A stretch of DNA of 64,000 nt. It comes from Allopusillimonas sp048270225 (GTDB taxonomy: Bacteria > Pseudomonadota > Gammaproteobacteria > Burkholderiales > Burkholderiaceae_B). The first letter of the stretch is position 1; the number at the start of each line of letters is the position of its first letter. Shown here in pieces: positions 45,467-54,643 of the stretch. The position numbers and the translations under genes are program-made. The DNA is taken from assembly GCA_048270225.1 (NCBI GenBank), contig JBLWTG010000004.1, positions 186,001 through 250,000 on the forward strand. The letters are read 5' to 3'. The notes below the pieces were generated by a model that was not told the origin of the DNA, did not search any database, and was given only the letters and a program-made list of their open reading frames with translations.

Positions 45467-45536
45467 AGTAAGTGTTATAAATTGATTTTTTCTAGCTTGG
45501 CATATACACTTTGGACCGTCAATAACTATTTACAGT

Positions 45537-45573
45537 CCTGCACTACTGGCGATTCGTGGCCCAGTAGTGCAGG
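45537..45573. promoter_or_regulatory. 13-bp perfect inverted repeat in a divergent intergenic region
   Basis: CCTGCACTACTGG (45537-45549) and CCAGTAGTGCAGG (45561-45573) are perfectly complementary around an 11-base spacer. It lies between divergent starts at 45430 and 45698 and has no T tract, so a regulator-binding site or leader hairpin is more likely than a terminator. Confidence 0.55.
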
Positions 45574-45697
45574 CATATACTGATAGTTCATGCTTATGGA
45601 TGTCGTGGCGATGAGTGCTGCTTTTGGCGCCCACAGCCCTGATCTTCACATATCCAGGACAAGCAGTTTTTGAACCAACACGATGGAGCACGTCAGC

Positions 45698-46534
45698 ATG
45701 TCATCCGGATTCAATCAAAAGCAGAAGGAAGTCTCCATCAATGAACTGGCCGCCCTTATTCCCGATGGCGCGTCCGTCGCGCTGGGCGGAAGCTTTCTTC
45801 ATCGCGGACCATTTGCCCTGGTGCGCGAACTGGTACGGCAACAGCGAAAAAATCTGGAAATCGTCAAGCAGTCGCCTGGCTATGACATTGACCTGCTCTG
45901 TCGTGCGGGCGTAGCGTCGCGGGTACGTGCAGGTATTGTTGCGATGGAAGGTAACTTTGGCCTTGCGCCGTATTACCGCAAAGCGGTGCAGACAGGCGCC
46001 GTGGTGCTTGAAGAGCACGCCTGCGCAACGCTGACCGCAGGACTGAGGGCGGCAGCATTTGGCGTTCCATTTCTGCCCTGTGGCGGAATACATGGCAGCG
46101 ACCTCGCCGAGCTGAATGGTTGGAAAAAACTCGAAGACCCCTATGGCAGTGGCGAACAGGTATACCTGATTCCAGCCATCCAGCCTGATGTGGCTGTCAT
46201 CCATGCCAACGAAGTCGATGCGAGGGGAAATGTGCGTGTACTTGGCACCTCGCACTGGGATCGCATCATGAGCCGCGCGGCCAAGCGCGTGCTTGTTGTT
46301 GCGGAGCGTGTTGTGAAGAGCGAAGTGTTCACCGAGCAACCGGAGGTCACCCTCATTCCATACTTCATGGTTCAGGCCTACGCAGTCGTGCCTCAGGGCG
46401 CCTGGCCTGGTTCGTGCTGGCCTCACTACGAAATCGACTACCCCGCCGTGGAAAGCTATCTTTCAGAAGACAACGACGCGCTCCAGAATCATTTGGCCGC
46501 TGCGCCCGAAACCAACATCAAGGAACTGATCTAG
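45698..46534 (+). CDS. Class I CoA-transferase-like subunit A (GctA/IpdA-like)
   Basis: 278 residues of the GctA/IpdA-type alpha subunit: VALGGSFLHRGPFALVRELVRQ, then GAVVLEEHACATLTAGLRAAAFGVPFLP. The Glu105-Glu106 pair in VLEEH corresponds, in my reading, to the conserved glutamate region that IpdA uses. HANEVDARGNVRVLG is typical of the C-terminal half. ATG 45698 has GGAG 9 bases ahead; an earlier ATG at 45683 has none. Subunit B follows immediately and an acyl-CoA synthetase comes next. Confidence 0.83.
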   Translation: MSSGFNQKQKEVSINELAALIPDGASVALGGSFLHRGPFALVRELVRQQRKNLEIVKQSPGYDIDLLCRAGVASRVRAGIVAMEGNFGLAPYYRKAVQTGAVVLEEHACATLTAGLRAAAFGVPFLPCGGIHGSDLAELNGWKKLEDPYGSGEQVYLIPAIQPDVAVIHANEVDARGNVRVLGTSHWDRIMSRAAKRVLVVAERVVKSEVFTEQPEVTLIPYFMVQAYAVVPQGAWPGSCWPHYEIDYPAVESYLSEDNDALQNHLAAAPETNIKELI

Positions 46535-47269
46535 ATGCGTTCGCAATGGTCTCCTTTTTCTTTTATCGTCACCAACCTCGCCAGATTCATCCGGCCGGAT
46601 GAAATTACTTTCAGCGGCGTCAACTCGACCATGCCTATGCTCGCATGTTTGATGGCGAAAAAAGCATATGACTGGGATTTTGTCTACATCAACGTGGCGG
46701 GAGGTGTCGACCCGTCTCCTTCCAAGATTCCTCAGTCCAGCTCCGATCCCGTGCTGGCTGAGCATACTGCGTCTATTTTCTCGAACGAAGATTTTTACGA
46801 TTTGTGCACGCGCGGTCGTATGGACCTGACCTTTCTCGGGGCGGCCCAGATAGACGGCGACGGCAATGCAAATAACTCGGTGATAGGAAACTGGCATCGT
46901 CCGAAGGTAAGACTTCCGGGCGGCGGCGGCGGAGCCGTCATGTTACCCACCGCGCGGCGGGCCTGCACCTGGCGCACAGAACACTCAACGCGGACATTTG
47001 TAGAGAAGCTGGATTTTCGTACGTCCGCGGGTGGCTTTCATGGCGTTGTCACGCCGATTGCGGTTTTCGTCAAGAAGGCGGATCGCCTGGCCCTGCACAG
47101 TTGGCATCCGGAATCCAGCGTAGACGAGATCGTCCAGCGGACGGGTTTTGCCTTCGATGCCTCTGACGCCCACCCCGCCGAACCCCCTTCCGAGCGCGAA
47201 CGGCAGGCCCTCTTCGAACTGGATCCGGCCCAGGAATTTGAGCATGACGCCAACGTGACGCTTCGGTAA
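46535..47269 (+). CDS. Class I CoA-transferase-like subunit B (GctB/IpdB-like) without the catalytic Glu
   Basis: 244 residues, starting directly after the subunit A stop. GAAQIDGDGNANNSVIG and RLPGGGGGAVMLPTA are the standard beta-subunit motifs. Against glutaconate CoA-transferase B as I remember it, the active-site Glu54 in its VESG segment falls on Val54 here (YINVAGGVDPSPSK). True class I transferases need that Glu to hold CoA. Its absence, with the subunit A Glu kept, is the pattern of IpdAB, a ring-opening C-C hydrolase of steroid degradation. So this pair may be a hydrolase rather than a transferase. The alignment was made by eye. Confidence 0.78.
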   Translation: MRSQWSPFSFIVTNLARFIRPDEITFSGVNSTMPMLACLMAKKAYDWDFVYINVAGGVDPSPSKIPQSSSDPVLAEHTASIFSNEDFYDLCTRGRMDLTFLGAAQIDGDGNANNSVIGNWHRPKVRLPGGGGGAVMLPTARRACTWRTEHSTRTFVEKLDFRTSAGGFHGVVTPIAVFVKKADRLALHSWHPESSVDEIVQRTGFAFDASDAHPAEPPSERERQALFELDPAQEFEHDANVTLR

Positions 47270-48754
47270 ATGGACGCGATGAACACAGCCCAGACACTGA
47301 TGCATGTCTACCGGGAACGGTGGACTTCCAACGATTTTGCTGACCGACCGGCGCTAATGAACCACGGCCAGGTTCTCAGCTACCGGGAGTTATACGAAAA
47401 GGTGTCATGTAAGGCCGGGCAGTTTAGGGAGGCCGGCGTTCAGGATGGACAGCTCGTCGCCCTGGCCATGGAGCGATCTATTGACGCTGTGCTGTCGATG
47501 CTTGGACTCATGGCAATGGGGGCTTGCCCCTGTCCGCTGGAGCCGCGGCTGACGCTTGCCGAGCTTAGGGCTCGCCGAGACACGGTAGCGGTCAGCCTGG
47601 TATTGGCTGATGCAGCCAATATGGAAACCATGGCTGAATTGGAGAGCGTGCGGGTACTGAATGTAGAACAACTCCCCGAGTCTGAATCATTCTGGTCGAG
47701 TGATATCCGACCAGACGCTGCGGGATTACTGTTGTTTACCTCGGGAAGCACGGGACGCCCCAAGGGTGTCATGATCAGTCACGCGGGCTTGTTGAATAAC
47801 GCGCGTGGCGTACAACAGATCACGCAGCTTGCCTTTGATGACAGGTTGCTGCATCTGATGCCGCTGTATCACACCAACGGTTTGAACAATCAGCTTTTTA
47901 CCCCTTTTCTGGCGGGCGCTCAGGTCGCGCTGGCTGAACGTTTCAAGGCTGAGCGGGTAGCGGCGCTGATGCAGGAATTCAAGCCGACCATCATTACGGG
48001 CGTGCCGACCATGTACTCTCGTATGCTGGATCATGAATTCCCCCCCGAGTCCTTGCATAGCTTGCGCTTGGCCCGCTGTGGGTCCGCTCCGATCACTCCG
48101 GAGCTGCATCAAAAAATAGAGCAACACCTCAGATGCCCGTTGATTGTTTCGTATGGCCTGTCCGAGGCAACGTGCACCTCTACACTCAATCCGCCTGAAG
48201 CGCGCAAGATCGGCGCAATCGGGCAGGCGTTACCGTATCAGAAGGTTTATCTACGTGGTGCAGATGGAAAAGTAATCAACACCCCACATACAGATGGCGA
48301 AATATGCATAGAGGGCGATAGCCTTATGCTTGGCTACCTGGGCGTAGAGCAAGATGGCGAGTTAACCGGACAAGGACCTGTGCTGCGGTCTGGGGATGTG
48401 GCCTATTTCGATGAAGAGGGATACTTTTTCATCACTGGCCGTCTCAAGGACGTGATCATCCGCGGGGGAGAGAATATCTCTCCGGGGCTTATAGAAAAAG
48501 TCATCAACCAGGACCCCGCTGTCAAGGCAAGTTGTGTCTTGGGAAAACCTCACCACGATCTGGGAGAAGTGCCCGTAGCCTTTGTTGTCGCGGTCTCGGG
48601 AGAACAACTGGCGCCACAAGCGATCACGCAACGTGTTGCGCAGATGTTATCTCGTACCTACTGGCTGGATGAGGCGTTTGTCGTGGAGTCCTTGCCGGAA
48701 AATTCCGTGGGCAAGATAGACAAGAAGAAGTTGCGGGAAATGCTTGCGCACTAA
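47270..48754 (+). CDS. Acyl-CoA synthetase (AMP-forming)
   Basis: 494-residue ANL-superfamily ligase. LLFTSGSTGRPKGVMISH is the P-loop, YGLSEATCTS motif A5, GEICIEGDSLMLGYLG and GYFFITGRLKDVIIRGGENIS the hinge region, and SVGKIDKKKL the C-terminal catalytic Lys. It activates a carboxylic acid with ATP and CoA. ATG 47270 directly follows the subunit B stop, so it belongs to the IpdAB-like operon and probably makes or shares its CoA-thioester substrate. It converges on an IclR gene with a 4-bp overlap. Confidence 0.9.
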   Translation: MDAMNTAQTLMHVYRERWTSNDFADRPALMNHGQVLSYRELYEKVSCKAGQFREAGVQDGQLVALAMERSIDAVLSMLGLMAMGACPCPLEPRLTLAELRARRDTVAVSLVLADAANMETMAELESVRVLNVEQLPESESFWSSDIRPDAAGLLLFTSGSTGRPKGVMISHAGLLNNARGVQQITQLAFDDRLLHLMPLYHTNGLNNQLFTPFLAGAQVALAERFKAERVAALMQEFKPTIITGVPTMYSRMLDHEFPPESLHSLRLARCGSAPITPELHQKIEQHLRCPLIVSYGLSEATCTSTLNPPEARKIGAIGQALPYQKVYLRGADGKVINTPHTDGEICIEGDSLMLGYLGVEQDGELTGQGPVLRSGDVAYFDEEGYFFITGRLKDVIIRGGENISPGLIEKVINQDPAVKASCVLGKPHHDLGEVPVAFVVAVSGEQLAPQAITQRVAQMLSRTYWLDEAFVVESLPENSVGKIDKKKLREMLAH

Positions 48755-49524
48755 CCCTTACCCACCCGATACCCCATATCATGCGAGATGGACTGCGCGC
48801 ACTTGACCACTTCGGGTGCAAATTTTTTTACGAAGGAGGGCGTCAGGCGGTCCAACGGGCCTGATATGCCAACTGCAGCAACAGGATCTCCATGGTTGTT
48901 GAAGATCGCGGTGGCTACGCCGCCCACACCCTCGCGCCATTCACCGCGATTGACCGCATAGCCCGTTTTTTCGGCCTTGGCCAGATCTTTTTTCAGGGCG
49001 GTGATGGAAGCCAGCGTAGCTCGGGTGTTCTTCACCAAGGCGTCTGCATACCGGTCTATATAGGATTCAGACTGATACGCCAGCAAGGCTTTGCCGGTTG
49101 CCACGGCATAGGCCGGTGCGCGTCCGCCCACCATGGAATAGGCGCGGATGGGCTGGGGTGAATCAATTTTTTCGATGTACACGACATCAAAGCCGTCGAG
49201 CACGGACAGGTGAACGGTTTCCCCGGTTTTGTCAGCCAGTGTACGCATGGCCGTGGCTGCAAGCTTGCGTACATCCAGCTGAGCCAGTTGGCGCGCGCCC
49301 AGCTCAAAAAGACGTATCGTGCCGCGATAGCCTCCGCCCTGTTCGTCCTTGGTCACGTAGCCGGCATGCATGAGCGTTTGCAAGGTGCGATGCGTATTGC
49401 TGCGCGTCAGGCCAACCAGAGCGGCCAGCTCGTCGATCGTGCGCGGTGGATTATTCATATCCGTGACCGCTTCGAGGACCATGAGTCCCTTCAATAGTGT
49501 TTTGTCCATCGAATAGAGTTCCAT
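48751..49524 (-). CDS. IclR-family transcriptional regulator
   Basis: 257 residues. The winged helix is TLLKGLMVLEAVTD, RTIDELAALVGLTRSNTHRTLQTLMHAGYV. The effector domain ends with AVGISGPLDRLTPSFVKKFAPEVV. Start ATG 49524; ATG 49509 (MDKTLLKG) is equally possible. It is the last gene of the minus-strand operon of enoyl-CoA hydratase, CoA ligase, Bug receptor, AhpD-like protein and enolase-superfamily enzyme, or is transcribed from the 114-bp gap before it. Confidence 0.9.
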   Translation of the reverse strand: MELYSMDKTLLKGLMVLEAVTDMNNPPRTIDELAALVGLTRSNTHRTLQTLMHAGYVTKDEQGGGYRGTIRLFELGARQLAQLDVRKLAATAMRTLADKTGETVHLSVLDGFDVVYIEKIDSPQPIRAYSMVGGRAPAYAVATGKALLAYQSESYIDRYADALVKNTRATLASITALKKDLAKAEKTGYAVNRGEWREGVGGVATAIFNNHGDPVAAVGISGPLDRLTPSFVKKFAPEVVKCAQSISHDMGYRVGKG

Positions 49525-49637
49525 GAGGAAAGCGGACAAGATACCATGAAGCCGCTGCCGCCATGGGCTGCGAGCGAGACAAGCCATGGCGGGGCAAAAA
49601 ACGGCACCGAATCCCGGCCAATAAAGGCTGAGGCCGG

Positions 49638-50384
49638 TCAGCGGCCCTTGAATTCAGGGGTCCGTTTTTCAGCGAAGCTGGCCAAACCTTCCTGGAAGTC
49701 CGCGCTCTGGAATACCCGCTCATTTTCCCGCCATGCATGTCCGGCTATTTCGACCGGGCTTTTGGGCACGGTCGCGTAGGCCAGGCGCTTGAGCATGCTC
49801 ATGACCAGGGGGGCATTGTCCGCCAAGCGGCGCGCCAGCTTCATGGCTTCTTCCATATGCTGTCCGGCCGGCGCCAGGCGGTTGACCATACCGACTTCAT
49901 AAGCGCGTCGGGCGTCGATCACCTCGCCCAGCAGCATCAGCTCCATGGCAATCTTGACCGGGATGCGGGAGGCCATCGAGGCGATCATCCCCCCGGCAAA
50001 CCCCATCTTTGCTTCGGGATAGGTGAATTTCGCGTCTTCCGTGGCCACGCATAAATCGCACATTTGCACCAGCACATTGGCGCCGCCGATACACCATCCG
50101 CTGACGGCGGCAATCAGGGGCTTTTCCACAACGACCCCAACACCAGGGGTGAAGCTGCGGTAGTCCGGCGGCGCGGTCGACGCCATGTCCTTGCCTGCCG
50201 AGAACGCCTTGTTACCCACGCCGGTCAATATGCCGACACGGTCCTCGTCACTGTCATTCAGGCGGCGCCAGGCCTGGGCCAAACCCGCCTCCACTTCCGG
50301 GCCGATCGCGTTCAGGCGGTCGGGGCGGTTGATGGAGATGACGGCGATACCATCGGCCGATTCATAGGTCACAGCATTGTTCAC
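49638..50384 (-). CDS. Enoyl-CoA hydratase/isomerase family protein
   Basis: 248-residue crotonase-fold enzyme. Oxyanion segment NKAFSAGKDMAS (first half) and VSGWCIGGANVLVQMCDLCVA (second half), with YPEAKMGFAGGM holding the first catalytic Glu position. The usual GAGGTQRL after it is changed to GFAGGMIASM, so the second catalytic Glu is not obvious. The GTG start overlaps the CoA ligase stop (GTGA) and has GGGAGAC in front. Confidence 0.87.
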   Translation of the reverse strand: MNNAVTYESADGIAVISINRPDRLNAIGPEVEAGLAQAWRRLNDSDEDRVGILTGVGNKAFSAGKDMASTAPPDYRSFTPGVGVVVEKPLIAAVSGWCIGGANVLVQMCDLCVATEDAKFTYPEAKMGFAGGMIASMASRIPVKIAMELMLLGEVIDARRAYEVGMVNRLAPAGQHMEEAMKLARRLADNAPLVMSMLKRLAYATVPKSPVEIAGHAWRENERVFQSADFQEGLASFAEKRTPEFKGR

Positions 50385-51880
50385 AACATGTCTCCCAGTT
50401 TTTGCAGCAGTTGCTGTTTCAGGACTTTGCCGTTGGGCGCAACGGGCAAAGCCTGCATGAAGATAATCCGTGTCGGGCGCTTATAGGGCGAAAGCCGGGG
50501 ATGCAGGAACTGTCGCAGCTCGTCTTCGCTGATGGATTTGTCTGCGCCTGGTTCAACGACGGCGACGATTTCCTCGTTGCCTTCGATGGAAATCCCCAAC
50601 ACGGCCGAGTATTGCACCGAAGCGTGCGCGTTCAGCGCGGTTTCGACTTCCAGCGGCGATACATTGAATCCTGAGCGAATGATCAGGTCTTTGGTGCGCC
50701 CCGTGATATGGATACGCCCATCGGGCGTGATGCGCGCCAGGTCTTGTGTATTGAACCAGCCGTCGGACGTCAGCACCTCGCTGGTGCGTTCGGGCATGCG
50801 GTAATAGCCCTTCATCACGCAGGGGCCGCGTATCCACAGTTCTCCCTCCTCGCCCTGGACAACGGGCTGATTGTCCGGGCCGAGAATGCGGGCTTCCATC
50901 CCTGGGTTGGGCGGTCCCACCGCGCAATCGGGGTTCTCTTGGTCTGCGCGCGTCCAGCAGGTGCCGGAGGCTTCCGTCAGGCCATAGCCATTGTGCAGGG
51001 TTATGCCGAAGACGGCTTCCACCTGCGCCTTCAGGGCGGGATCCAGCGGTGCGCCGCCTACGGCGATAAAACGCAGCGATGACTTGAACCCTTTGTACTG
51101 CTCGATTGCCTTGGCCAGGCGCGCAAACATCATAGGCGCGCCCTGCAGAATGCTTATCTTTTCTCCATTGAGCACATCCAGGCAGGATTGTGTGGAGAAC
51201 CGCGGTACCAGGGTAATATGCGCGCCCGAGGATAGGGTGCCTATCAGTCCCGACGACAGCCCCATGACATGGGTGATCGGCAATATGCCGTACACCCTGT
51301 CTGCCGGCGTGAGGCGCCGCATGTCCTTCATGAGCCCGCCTATATGCAGCAGGTTGGCATGAGTCAGCATCACGCCTTTGGGCGTGCCGGTACTTCCAGT
51401 GGTGTAGATCAGGGCGGCGACCTGTTTGCCCGGATCCTCGAACACTGCTTCGGGTTCGCAGTGTTCGTTCAGGGCGCCGCAGGCGATTTCGCCAAAAGAC
51501 GTCATGGCAGGGGTGGCTTGCGCCAGTTCCGCATGCTCTCGAGCCGAGGGCGAGTTCCCGACGACATACACCACGCGTCGCGCCTGGGCATGTCCGCAGA
51601 TGCGAGCGACTTCCTGAGCTGCGCATCGGGCATTCTCCAGCACGGCCCAGGCGTCGATACGCCCGGCGGCCAGAATAAGCGCTGCCAGGGCCGTGCCGTT
51701 CTCGCCAACCAGCACTACGCGGTCGCCTGGCCGGATGCCCTGCGTTTTCAGATAGGCAGCGGCCTGCTCAACCTGCTCCGCGAGCATGCCATAGGTCCAA
51801 CTGGCATGCTCGTCAGACACGGCGGGATGATCAGGCGTTTCCTTGACCCAGCGAGAAAAGCAATCTGCCAGACGTTGCAT
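50381..51880 (-). CDS. Acyl-CoA synthetase (AMP-forming)
   Basis: 499 residues. P-loop IYTTGSTGTPKGVMLTH, NGYGLTEASGT motif, GELWIRGPCVMKGYY, RIHITGRTKDLIIRSGFNVSP hinge and PVAPNGKVLKQQL with the catalytic Lys. It activates an organic acid to its CoA ester. The gene lies 9 bp after the Bug receptor stop and overlaps the enoyl-CoA hydratase, so activation, hydration and uptake form one unit. Confidence 0.9.
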   Translation of the reverse strand: MQRLADCFSRWVKETPDHPAVSDEHASWTYGMLAEQVEQAAAYLKTQGIRPGDRVVLVGENGTALAALILAAGRIDAWAVLENARCAAQEVARICGHAQARRVVYVVGNSPSAREHAELAQATPAMTSFGEIACGALNEHCEPEAVFEDPGKQVAALIYTTGSTGTPKGVMLTHANLLHIGGLMKDMRRLTPADRVYGILPITHVMGLSSGLIGTLSSGAHITLVPRFSTQSCLDVLNGEKISILQGAPMMFARLAKAIEQYKGFKSSLRFIAVGGAPLDPALKAQVEAVFGITLHNGYGLTEASGTCWTRADQENPDCAVGPPNPGMEARILGPDNQPVVQGEEGELWIRGPCVMKGYYRMPERTSEVLTSDGWFNTQDLARITPDGRIHITGRTKDLIIRSGFNVSPLEVETALNAHASVQYSAVLGISIEGNEEIVAVVEPGADKSISEDELRQFLHPRLSPYKRPTRIIFMQALPVAPNGKVLKQQLLQKLGDML

Positions 51881-51889
51881 GGTGTTCCC

Positions 51890-52870
51890 TTATTGTGGTT
51901 TGACGCCCATCTGCTTGGTGATCTTGCCCCAGCGATCCAGCTCCGCATTCACGTAGCTGGTAAAAGCCTGAGGATTGCTTTCAACCGCAGAGGCCCCTAG
52001 TGTCTTGAATACCTCGAGCACTTTGGGATCCTTGAGCACTTTGCCGACCTCTGTGCTGATGCGCTGGACCAGCGCGTCAGGCGTCTTGGGCGGCGCCCAT
52101 ATTCCATACCAGGCCGTCACATCGTAGGTAGGCAAGGTCTCCGAAATGGCCGGTATATCCGGGGAATAAGGAGAGCGTTTCGCGGTTGTGACGCCCAGTG
52201 CGCGCACCTGTCCTGAGGTGATATACGGCATGGCCTCATTGGCGAAGAACATCGTGGTCTGTCCGGCGATGGTGGACTGTATGGCCGGAGCGCCGCCCTT
52301 GAACGGCACGGTCATGATGTTCACGCCTGCCAGTACCTTGAACAGCTCGCACGACAAATGCGGAGAGGAACCTACGCCGGACACTGCGCAACTGAGCTCG
52401 CCGGGCTTCTCCTTGGCCAGAGCAATCAGCTCGGCCACGGATTTGGCGGGTACCTCTTTGTTCACGCCCAGAAAATTAGGCACGGTCACGATTTGCGTCA
52501 CCGGCTTCAGGTCGGTGCGGATGTCGTAGAGCGGCTTGCTGTAGAAATAGGCATTGAGCACATTCGAGATACTGCCCAGCACCAGTGTGTAGCCGTCCGG
52601 ATCGGCACGGGCAACAAATTCGGAGCCGATCATGCTGCCTGCGCCCGGTTTGTTCTCGACCACCACGGTCTGTTTCAGGTTTTTCGATAATGCGTTGGAT
52701 ACTACACGGCCCAGGATGTCGGTGGCGCCGCCGGGTGCGTACGGGATGATCATGCGTATCGGCTTGGCATTGGGCCAGGTGTCCGCTGCGTGGCTAAGCG
52801 CAGGCATTGTGGCGGCGGCCAGCATCGTGACTGCGCTTGCGGCAGCTTTCCATACTGCTGTGCTTTTCAT
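51890..52870 (-). CDS. Bug-family tripartite tricarboxylate receptor
   Basis: 326 residues. The signal peptide ends near SHA-ADTWP. It has KPIRMIIPYAPGGATDILGR, VVVENKPGAGSMIGSEFVAR, DPDGYTLVLGSISN, TVPFKGGAPAIQSTIAGQ and PDIPAISETLP. GAGGAGAC precedes the ATG. It sits between the AhpD-like and CoA ligase genes. Confidence 0.92.
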   Translation of the reverse strand: MKSTAVWKAAASAVTMLAAATMPALSHAADTWPNAKPIRMIIPYAPGGATDILGRVVSNALSKNLKQTVVVENKPGAGSMIGSEFVARADPDGYTLVLGSISNVLNAYFYSKPLYDIRTDLKPVTQIVTVPNFLGVNKEVPAKSVAELIALAKEKPGELSCAVSGVGSSPHLSCELFKVLAGVNIMTVPFKGGAPAIQSTIAGQTTMFFANEAMPYITSGQVRALGVTTAKRSPYSPDIPAISETLPTYDVTAWYGIWAPPKTPDALVQRISTEVGKVLKDPKVLEVFKTLGASAVESNPQAFTSYVNAELDRWGKITKQMGVKPQ

Positions 52871-52944
52871 GAGTTGTCTCCTCGTTGTTGGAACCGCCGC
52901 AGCCTCAGCGTATGTAGTAGTAGTGGCTTGAGGCTGCGCGTGCT

Positions 52945-53286
52945 TTACTTCTCGAACTGGCCAAATGCCTCCATGGCCCTGGCGGAGTACACAAAGGCTG
53001 CGCCCGCATTCAATGCAATGGCAGTACCCAGTGCTTCGCTCACTTCTTCGGCTGTGGCGCCTGCTTTGCGTGCGGCAGCGGCGTGCGATGAAATGCAGCC
53101 GTCGCAGCGGGTGGTGACCGCCACGGCAAGCGAAATCAGTTCACGTGTTTTGGCATCCAGCGCCTTGCCCTGTCCGACGGCTTCGTTCAGGCCGCGATAG
53201 GCGGCAATAACGCCGGGATTGCTTTCCGCCAGCGCACCGCCTGCTTTTTTCAGATTGGTCAGTGTGTCAAGCCAATTATTCAACAT
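52945..53286 (-). CDS. Carboxymuconolactone decarboxylase/AhpD-like protein
   Basis: 113 residues. Cys61-x-x-Cys64 with His68 (RCDGCISSHAAAARKAG) is the redox-active AhpD motif; Glu49 is also conserved. Such small proteins have peroxidase activity with AhpD-type partners, while true carboxymuconolactone decarboxylases lack the CxxC. So antioxidant or disulfide reductase activity is more likely than decarboxylation. AGGAG precedes the ATG. Confidence 0.88.
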   Translation of the reverse strand: MLNNWLDTLTNLKKAGGALAESNPGVIAAYRGLNEAVGQGKALDAKTRELISLAVAVTTRCDGCISSHAAAARKAGATAEEVSEALGTAIALNAGAAFVYSARAMEAFGQFEK

Positions 53287-53333
53287 GTAATCTCCTGGAA
53301 ATGTGTAAGCCCGGCCTGCCTTTCTGCGAAGGG

Positions 53334-54614
53334 CTAGGAACGCGGGCGAGGTTGAATCAGGCCGCCGCCTGATTTGGGAGGATGGGCGCGTAGTGCGTCT
53401 TCTATCGGATCGGTACCCCAGCCTGGCCGGTCGGGAACAATGAGGTGGCCGTCCTTGTACTCGGGAGCATGGGTGAACAGCTCATCGTCCCATTCCAGCC
53501 GGTCTACATCTGTTTCCATGATCCTGAAATTGGGTACCGCGCAGGCGAAATGTGCATTCATCATGGTGCACAGATGGCCGTAGAAATTGTGGGGGGCCAC
53601 ATTCACTTCGTGGATCTCAGCCAGATTGGCGATTTTCATGGATTGCCATGCGCCATTCCACACTACGTCCACAATGGCCACGTCGACGGCCTGCTTCTGA
53701 AAATACGGCAGGAACTCGCGGCCGCCAAACAAGGTTTCGCAAGAGCTGATGGGATGAGGGCTGTGGTTCCGGATATAGGCCAGCGCATCGGCGCTGTAGC
53801 TGTCGATCTCCACCCAGAAAATATCCTGATCCGCGATGCCGCGCAGCAGTTTCAGATAGCCCTCGGTCTTGGCATTGAAGTTCAGGTCGAGCAGGATGTC
53901 CATGTCCGGGCCCGCGCCGTCGCGCAAGGCTTCGATGTTGTCGCGCAGATTGCGTATCAGCTTGCGCTCCGCGTTCAGTTCCGGGAAGAACGGCGCAGCA
54001 AAGCCTGGGCGCCAGGCATAGGCCGGCCCTTCGTCAAAAATAAAGGTATTGGTCTTGAGCCCGGTAAAGCCGCGCTCGCGCGCCTCGGCCCCCATGGCCC
54101 TGACACCATCCAGATCGGTGACCGCCGGCTTGAAGAACTGAGGGTGGTTGATGCGCCAGGCAGGGCAGTGCGACCAATACACACGTAGGGAGTCGCGGAC
54201 TTTTCCGCCCAGCAGTTCGTAGCACGGCACATTCAGGGCCTTTGCCCTGACATCCAGCAGCGCGTTTTCCAGCGCACCTATCCCTTCGGCAACCACTCCA
54301 CCCGCTGCGGGGCGCGTACGGCAATACGCTTCGGCATAAAAGCGCTCGGCGCCTGGTACCGGGCGATTGACCAGCAGTTTCGACAGCTGCTCGATGACGG
54401 CTGTCACGCCTGGCGATCCGAACCCTTCGTCGTACTCGCTCCAGCCGGTTATGCCTGCGTCTGTGGTGATTTTCAGGAAATGGTAGTTGCGCCAGCCTGC
54501 ATCGCAGCACAAGGTCTCGACCTGCGTGATGGTGATACCGGACACCCGGGAATCAAGGGCGTCTGGCCTGTTTGCATGGGCTGTGGCGGTGCTCGTGGAC
54601 GTCTGGGCAGTCAA
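53334..54614 (-). CDS. Enolase-superfamily (mandelate racemase/muconate lactonizing-like) enzyme
   Basis: 426 residues. Metal ligands are Asp243 (LLDLNFN), Glu269 (FWVEID) and Glu293 (SSCETL). His342 in VAPHN with Asp316 suggests the His-Asp dyad of the mandelate racemase subgroup. Strand 2 carries Lys187 as GLKTN, so the usual second Lys of KxK is Asn. Relatives are acid-sugar dehydratases. The start is TTG at 54614 with GGAGAG 6 bases ahead. It is the first gene of the minus-strand operon. Confidence 0.85.
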   Translation of the reverse strand: MTAQTSTSTATAHANRPDALDSRVSGITITQVETLCCDAGWRNYHFLKITTDAGITGWSEYDEGFGSPGVTAVIEQLSKLLVNRPVPGAERFYAEAYCRTRPAAGGVVAEGIGALENALLDVRAKALNVPCYELLGGKVRDSLRVYWSHCPAWRINHPQFFKPAVTDLDGVRAMGAEARERGFTGLKTNTFIFDEGPAYAWRPGFAAPFFPELNAERKLIRNLRDNIEALRDGAGPDMDILLDLNFNAKTEGYLKLLRGIADQDIFWVEIDSYSADALAYIRNHSPHPISSCETLFGGREFLPYFQKQAVDVAIVDVVWNGAWQSMKIANLAEIHEVNVAPHNFYGHLCTMMNAHFACAVPNFRIMETDVDRLEWDDELFTHAPEYKDGHLIVPDRPGWGTDPIEDALRAHPPKSGGGLIQPRPRS

Positions 54615-54643
54615 ATTGTCTCTCCTGTTTTATCCCAAATAAT

